Part shown: positions 60,106-64,000 of the stretch, one piece after another | How the letters are laid out: every line of letters starts with the position of its first letter | Numbering within the stretch: position 1 is the first letter of the stretch | Assembly: GCA_963810945.1 (NCBI GenBank) | Contig: CAWEPI010000008.1 | Location: 806,001 to 870,000, forward strand | Source of the DNA: JAOUEA01 sp963810945 | Lineage (GTDB): Bacteria > Actinomycetota > UBA4738 > HRBIN12 | Length of the DNA: 64,000 nt | Direction: 5' to 3' | Position numbers and translations under genes: made by a program | Notes under the pieces: model-generated | The model's database searches: none | Told to the model about the DNA's origin: nothing | Seen by the model: the letters and a program-made list of their open reading frames with translations, nothing else

Positions 60106-61523
60106 CCATCCGCTCCTTCCGTGCGCTCCACCGGCGGGATGTTCTGGTTCAGGTGGAACAGGTTGGTGGGGTCGTAGCGTGCCTTGACCGCGGCGAGGCG
60201 GTCCCAGGTCGACCCCGGATAGGCCTCCCGGATCCGCGCCTCGCCCTCGTCGGCGAGGAGGTTCACGTAGGCACTCCCGCCATCCTCGCGCAGCGCGGCG
60301 TGGAAGCCCTCGACCCAGTCCGCGTGCCGAGGGCGACTCTCGGCGTCCTCGAAGACCGCCGCGACGCTCACCATGATCTTGCGGGCACGGTGTGCGAACG
60401 CGGTGGCGTCGTCCGGGATACGGGCCATCGCGCCGCCCAACACGCGGAGCTGGGCGACCGCCATCATCGCGTCCGACGACCCGAGGTGCTCCAGGATCGT
60501 GCCGGCCACCGCTTCGTCGATCTCGTCGACGAACATCGTCCGGCCGACCGCGAGGGGGTGGTAGCCCTCTTCGTCGGGCGGGTAGATCTCGGGGTACGGC
60601 ATCGGGCGGAGCATGTCCGCGAGGGGCTCGGCGATCGCGCGGAAAGGAGCCAAGGCCCGCTCTCCGTCGGCCAGTTCGCCGGCGTGCACCAGCATCGCAA
60701 GGATCACCAACTCGCCGTGGCGCTCCTCCGGGAGGAACGGCATGGGCGGCGCGGGCATCACGTTGGCGATCGTGGAGAGGTCCTCCGGTGCGGCCTCGGC
60801 CAGGGCGATGAAGGAGGCGATCGTCTCGGAGGTCGCTGGGAGCACCAACATGCCGCCCATCACGGTGTCGACGGGGTGCAGCCGGTACCGGAACCGTGTC
60901 GCCACGCCGAAGTTGCCCCCGCCGCCCCGGATCGCCCAGAACAGGTCGGGATGCGAGTCCCCGTCCACGTGCAGGAGCTCGCCGTCGGCTGTCACGATCT
61001 CGGCGGCGAGCAGGTCATCGATCGTGAGTCCGTACTTGCGCACGAGGTATCCGATGCCGCCGCCCAGGGTGATGCCGCCGATCCCCACCGAGCCGGTGTC
61101 GCCGAAGCCGGTGGCGAGTCCGTGGGCGGCGGCGGCGGTCGAGTACGCCGCGGCGGTCATCCCGGTCTGCGCCCACGCCGTGCGCCCGGCGACGTCGATG
61201 TCGATCGCGCGCATGTCCGAGAGGTCGAGTACGACCCCTCCCTCGGTCGTGCCGTGGCCGGCGCCGCTGTGGCCGCCGCTGCGCACCGCGAGCTCGACCC
61301 CGGTTTCGCGGGCGAGGCTCACGACGCGGGCGACGTCGCGATCGTCGACGACGCGCACGATGGCGCCCGGGTGCAGATCGAAGCCTCCGGGGAACACGGC
61401 GCGTGCCCGGTCGTAGTCGGGGTCCCCGGGGACGATCACGCTACCGGCCACCCCGTCGCGGAGCGTCCGAACCGTGCGTTCCAACGTGACGGCACTCACG
61501 GGTGTCTCATGCCTCGTCTTCAT
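60102..61523 (-). CDS. FAD-binding oxidoreductase (berberine bridge enzyme-like)
   Basis: This 473-residue protein has a PCMH-type FAD domain: AVRSGGHSGAGHG (His for covalent FAD), TGSVGIGGITLGGGIGYLVRKYGL and FWAIRGGGGNFGVATRFRY. The C-terminal BBE motif RLAAVKARYDPTNLFHLNQNI is present. The second covalent Cys of BBE enzymes is replaced (GSVGIGG), so flavin is probably attached through His only. ATG 61523 overlaps the arsR stop by 1 base. It is a cytoplasmic oxidase or dehydrogenase of unknown alcohol or sugar substrates. Confidence 0.93.
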   Translation of the reverse strand: MKTRHETPVSAVTLERTVRTLRDGVAGSVIVPGDPDYDRARAVFPGGFDLHPGAIVRVVDDRDVARVVSLARETGVELAVRSGGHSGAGHGTTEGGVVLDLSDMRAIDIDVAGRTAWAQTGMTAAAYSTAAAAHGLATGFGDTGSVGIGGITLGGGIGYLVRKYGLTIDDLLAAEIVTADGELLHVDGDSHPDLFWAIRGGGGNFGVATRFRYRLHPVDTVMGGMLVLPATSETIASFIALAEAAPEDLSTIANVMPAPPMPFLPEERHGELVILAMLVHAGELADGERALAPFRAIAEPLADMLRPMPYPEIYPPDEEGYHPLAVGRTMFVDEIDEAVAGTILEHLGSSDAMMAVAQLRVLGGAMARIPDDATAFAHRARKIMVSVAAVFEDAESRPRHADWVEGFHAALREDGGSAYVNLLADEGEARIREAYPGSTWDRLAAVKARYDPTNLFHLNQNIPPVERTEGADG

Positions 61524-61882
61524 CAGCTCGTCTCCTCCCTCGTGTGGTCGGCTCTCTCCCGCTGCTGGCGTGCGAGGTACGCCTCGAGACGGTCGAAGCG
61601 TCGCTCCCACCGCAGCCGGTAGTGCTCGATCCAGTCCGTCGCCTCGTTCATATCCGCAGGACCGAGTTGGCACACACGGATCCGCCCCTGCTTCCGCGTG
61701 CTCACGAGCTGCGCCTCCTCGAGGATGCGGACGTGCTTCAACACGCCGGGCAGCGAGATCCCGATGGGCTCGGCGAGCTCGCTGATCGAGGCGGGCCCCG
61801 ACGACAGGCGCTCGAGGATCGTGCGACGCGTGGGGTCCGACAACGCCGAGAACGTGCGATCGAGCGCCTGAGACTGAACCAT
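61523..61882 (-). CDS. ArsR-family transcriptional regulator
   Basis: This 119-residue winged-helix regulator has FSALSDPTRRTILERLSSGPASISELAEPIG, SLPGVLKHVRILEEAQLVSTRKQGR and RVCQLGPADMNEATDWIEHYR. It lacks metal-binding Cys motifs and belongs to the SRPBCC-linked ArsR group. Start ATG 61882 is chosen since AGTATC at 61890-61895 reads GATACT, 7 bases upstream. ATAC-N6-GTAT at 61881-61894 may be the operator. It heads the five-gene operon down to the hydrolase. Confidence 0.92.
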   Translation of the reverse strand: MVQSQALDRTFSALSDPTRRTILERLSSGPASISELAEPIGISLPGVLKHVRILEEAQLVSTRKQGRIRVCQLGPADMNEATDWIEHYRLRWERRFDRLEAYLARQQRERADHTREETS

Positions 61883-61962
61883 ACGGTTAAGTATCACTGG
61901 GGGGCGACGATGCGTCAATCCGCGCGGGGAACCGGAGTGTGAGGCGCGCCTACACTGCGGAG

Positions 61963-62397
61963 ATGGCGCTATCCACGGCAGACATCGCGTTCCTGCGAGA
62001 TCGACACGCCGCGGCCATGATCACGCTCGGTGCCGATGGGATGCCCAAGGCGGTGCGGGTGGGCGTGGCCCTGGTCGACGGCGAGCTGTGGAGCAGCGGC
62101 ACGCGCGATCGCGTGCGCACCCGGCGGCTCCGCGGCGAGCCCCGTTGCACGCTCTTCGTCTTCGATGAGGGATACGCCTGGCGCTCGTTCGAGACGATCG
62201 TCACGATCCTCGACGGCGAGGAGGCGCCGGACATGAACCTCCGGTTGTTCCGCCAGATGCAGGGCCGGCCGACGGGGCCCCTAGGCTGGTTCGGCCGCGA
62301 GCTGTCCGAGGAAGCGTTCCTGCAGCGGATGGTCGATGAGGGCCGGCTGATCTACCGGTTCGATGTGCGACGGTCCTACGGCATGCCGGCGGATTGA
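61963..62397 (+). CDS. PPOX-class F420/FMN-dependent protein
   Basis: This 144-residue split-barrel protein has STADIAFLRDRHAAAMITLGADGMPKAVRVGVALVDGELW, RVRTRRLRGEPRCTLFVFDEGYAWRSFETIVTILDG, typical of PPOX-class F420-dependent enzymes (Rv1155-like). ATG 61963 has TACACT (61951-61956) 6 bases upstream (leaderless). It diverges from arsR; a shared control region of about 80 bases separates them. Confidence 0.88.
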   Translation: MALSTADIAFLRDRHAAAMITLGADGMPKAVRVGVALVDGELWSSGTRDRVRTRRLRGEPRCTLFVFDEGYAWRSFETIVTILDGEEAPDMNLRLFRQMQGRPTGPLGWFGRELSEEAFLQRMVDEGRLIYRFDVRRSYGMPAD

Positions 62398-62437
62398 CCC
62401 TTCCGTCGCCCGCGGAGTACGGTCGCCTGCGCACACG

Positions 62438-63076
62438 ATGAGTGGCAATCCGCACGCCCGGGTCGATGGAGCGACGATCGCGATCGGTGGCCTGGTGCTG
62501 GTCGGCTGCGTGCTGTTCGCGATGGCGGATCTGAACGATCTCGAGGTGGGTCTGTTCCGCGCGGTGAACGGGCTCCCCGACGAGCTGCGCCCGTACGTGT
62601 GGCCCCTGATGCAATACGGCACGTTCATCACGATCCCGCTCCTCGCGCTGCTCGCGATCGCGTTCCGCCGACCCCGTCTGGGCGTCGCGTTGCTCCTCGC
62701 CGGGGTGGTCGTGTACCTCCTCGCGCTCGTCGTGAAGGAGATCGTCGACCGGGGGCGGCCGGAGGCGCTCGTCGACGGGGTCCACGCTCGCGAGGTGTTC
62801 GGTCCCGACAGCCTCGGCTTCCCCTCGGGGCACGCGGCGGTGGCGACGGCGCTCACGGTCGTGGTGGCCGCCCACCTCTCCCGCCGGTGGGCGATCGCCG
62901 CGGTCGCCGTGGCGCTCGTGGTGTTCTTCGGCAGGATGTACGTGGGCGCGCACCTTCCACTCGACCTGATCGGGGGTGCGGCGCTCGGAGCGATCGCCGG
63001 GGGTGTCGCGAACCTGATGGTCCGTCCCACCCCGCGGTCGTCGAACCCTCGAACGCCGACGCCATCGGCAGGCTGA
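62438..63076 (+). CDS. PAP2-family phosphatase
   Basis: This 212-residue membrane protein has the three-part phosphatase signature: KEIVDRGRP (C1), PSGHAAV (C2) and SRRW plus GRMYVGAHLPLDLIGG (C3). About five helices are predicted. It removes phosphate from lipid phosphates or undecaprenyl pyrophosphate at the membrane. ATG 62438 is used; TACGGT lies 14 bases upstream. It is 41 bases after the PPOX gene. Confidence 0.92.
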   Translation: MSGNPHARVDGATIAIGGLVLVGCVLFAMADLNDLEVGLFRAVNGLPDELRPYVWPLMQYGTFITIPLLALLAIAFRRPRLGVALLLAGVVVYLLALVVKEIVDRGRPEALVDGVHAREVFGPDSLGFPSGHAAVATALTVVVAAHLSRRWAIAAVAVALVVFFGRMYVGAHLPLDLIGGAALGAIAGGVANLMVRPTPRSSNPRTPTPSAG

Positions 63077-63093
63077 AGGCCCGCGTCGCCGCG

Positions 63094-63543
63094 CTAGGTG
63101 TTGCGCGTGCCTGCCACGAACAGGCAGGCGAACGCGGTGCCGATCGTGCCCGCGATCGGGGCCAGCAGCGCGGCCAGTGGGATGCGTGTCGGGTCGGTCC
63201 CCGTCACCAGCACGGGCGCCCAGATCGACGCGATCGCAACCACGGCCCAGATCGCCACCACAACGAGCGCGAGTGCACGCCAGCGACCGTCCACCTTGTC
63301 TCTGCCCATCGCGCCGGTCATGAGGATGAAGCCGGAGGCGATCGCACCCCACAACCACATCGTCACGGCTGCTATCGGCAGATGCTCCTGCATCGAACCG
63401 CTCACCATATCGGGGGCGAACAGGCTCGCCGCGCCGACGGCGATCCACACCGCGGCCGCGGCCGCGCCGACCATCAGGAAGCGGTCGTCACGCGGGGTCG
63501 CCGCCACGGTCGGGAACTCCGGAAGTCTCGTCTGCGTACGCAT
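63094..63543 (-). CDS. Four-helix membrane protein of unknown function
   Basis: This 149-residue protein has four hydrophobic helices: LMVGAAAAAVWIAVGAASLF, AAVTMWLWGAIASGFILMTG, ALALVVVAIWAVVAIASIW and ALLAPIAGTIGTAFACLFVAG. The N-terminal 28 residues are polar. ATG 63543 has GAGGAGG 6 bases upstream, deciding the start. It converges with the PAP2 gene. No family recognised. Confidence 0.8.
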   Translation of the reverse strand: MRTQTRLPEFPTVAATPRDDRFLMVGAAAAAVWIAVGAASLFAPDMVSGSMQEHLPIAAVTMWLWGAIASGFILMTGAMGRDKVDGRWRALALVVVAIWAVVAIASIWAPVLVTGTDPTRIPLAALLAPIAGTIGTAFACLFVAGTRNT

Positions 63544-63691
63544 CGGATCCTCCTCGTCTGCTATCCCAAGCGTGTCAGTCGCCACGTGCGCCCTGGAGGG
63601 GCTGAAGGCCCGGTCCCCGCGGTCGCTTCGTCACCCGGCCGGGCATGCCAACGGGTGGAGCGACCGCCGTCGCCCGAGCTAGCATCCGGTG

Positions 63692-64000
63692 ATGCGGTTC
63701 CCCGGGCTCGGGACGTGGATCGAGCGCCGAGCGGCGCGCTCGCCTGCCGATGTCGCGCTCATCGCGGAGGGCGCATCACGCTCCTATCGCGACCTCGCGG
63801 CCGACGTGCGCGCCATCGCAGCGATGCTCCAACGCGAAGGTATCGGTCCGGGCGATCGGGTGGCGTTCCATGGGGGCAACCACCCGGTCGCGCTCGGGTC
63901 ACTGTTCGGCGCGACGGCGATCGGCGCCGTATGGGTTCCGATCCATCCCGCGCGACCCGAGGATGAGGTGCGTGCGGTGCTGGAGGATGCGGAGCCCCAC
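63692..64000 (+). CDS. AMP-binding enzyme (acyl-CoA synthetase-like), 3' end beyond window
   Basis: Only 103 residues are visible. FPGLGTWIERRAARSPADVALIAEGASRSYRDLAADVRAIAAML is the N-terminus of acyl-CoA synthetases; GPGDRVAFHGGNHPVALGSLFGATAIGAVWVPIHP follows. The catalytic P-loop lies outside. ATG 63692 is preceded by TAGCAT (63680-63685), 6 bases upstream (leaderless). Substrate class cannot be told. Confidence 0.88.
   Translation, partial: MRFPGLGTWIERRAARSPADVALIAEGASRSYRDLAADVRAIAAMLQREGIGPGDRVAFHGGNHPVALGSLFGATAIGAVWVPIHPARPEDEVRAVLEDAEPH

Overview
The window is a GC-rich, densely coded chromosomal segment from an uncultured-looking actinobacterium (phylum Actinomycetota). Indicators are the GC-heavy codon usage, a PadR-ino1 pair, two LLM/F420-type oxidoreductases, nickel SOD with its SodX protease, a GerW-family protein, a PAC2 protein and, most tellingly, many leaderless genes: a TANNNT -10 box lies 6 or 7 bases before the start codon at sixteen loci. 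I found no mobile elements, CRISPR arrays, rRNA or tRNA. The ends cut a GH15-type glycosidase (left) and an AMP-binding enzyme (right).

Region by region: 1-3.8 kb, GH15 fragment, CtpE-like P-type ATPase, signal peptidase I. 3.8-7.2 kb, a molybdate module: modABC, a free Mop protein and a MerR-Mop regulator. 7.3-14 kb, a frameshifted ECF sigma factor with a membrane partner, a divergent YchF, a hairpin-rich gap and a cyclase/AAA/TPR protein. 14-16.7 kb, sodN/sodX, a secreted metalloprotease and a TusA-DsrE2 pair. 16.7-23.8 kb, methyltransferase, two tiny related CxxC proteins, MarR-MFS pair, a second MFS protein, LLM oxidoreductase, cupredoxin. 23.8-30.6 kb, ino1-padR with operators, a ribbon-helix-helix/degenerate Doc pair, glycosyltransferase plus GH-A glycosidase, MFS, PPOX protein.

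30.6-36.1 kb is the most interesting part. A cobalamin riboswitch heads an operon for a secreted alpha/alpha-barrel protein, a membrane-anchored DUF4430-like protein, EcfT, a fused two-domain EcfA, an S component and a His-rich peptide. The two exported proteins together resemble the two domains of animal transcobalamin, so I read this as a B12 uptake system with a split surface receptor feeding an ECF transporter.

36-45.8 kb: PAC2, ABC exporter, CMD, GNAT and ABM proteins, a LolD/FtsX-type exporter divergent from an OmpR-type regulator, and a histidine kinase broken by three +1 indels. 45.8-49.6 kb: a redox operon (98-aa anchored protein, ApbE, heme-type membrane protein, NuoF-like flavoprotein, ferredoxin) whose promoter shares a 9-mer with the regulator's promoter. 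49.6-64 kb: AKR, SDR, a second cyclase/AAA/TPR protein, aminotransferase remnant, GerW-like protein, beta-lactamase-fold protein, lipoprotein, LLM oxidoreductase, an ArsR-headed five-gene operon (FAD oxidase, two SRPBCC proteins, hydrolase), PPOX, PAP2, a small membrane protein and the AMP-binding enzyme.

Six single-base indels, most in G or C runs, break three otherwise well-conserved genes (sigma factor, EcfA, kinase). They may be assembly errors or real decay; raw reads would decide. All product names come from reading sequence and from family knowledge; no database search was run.
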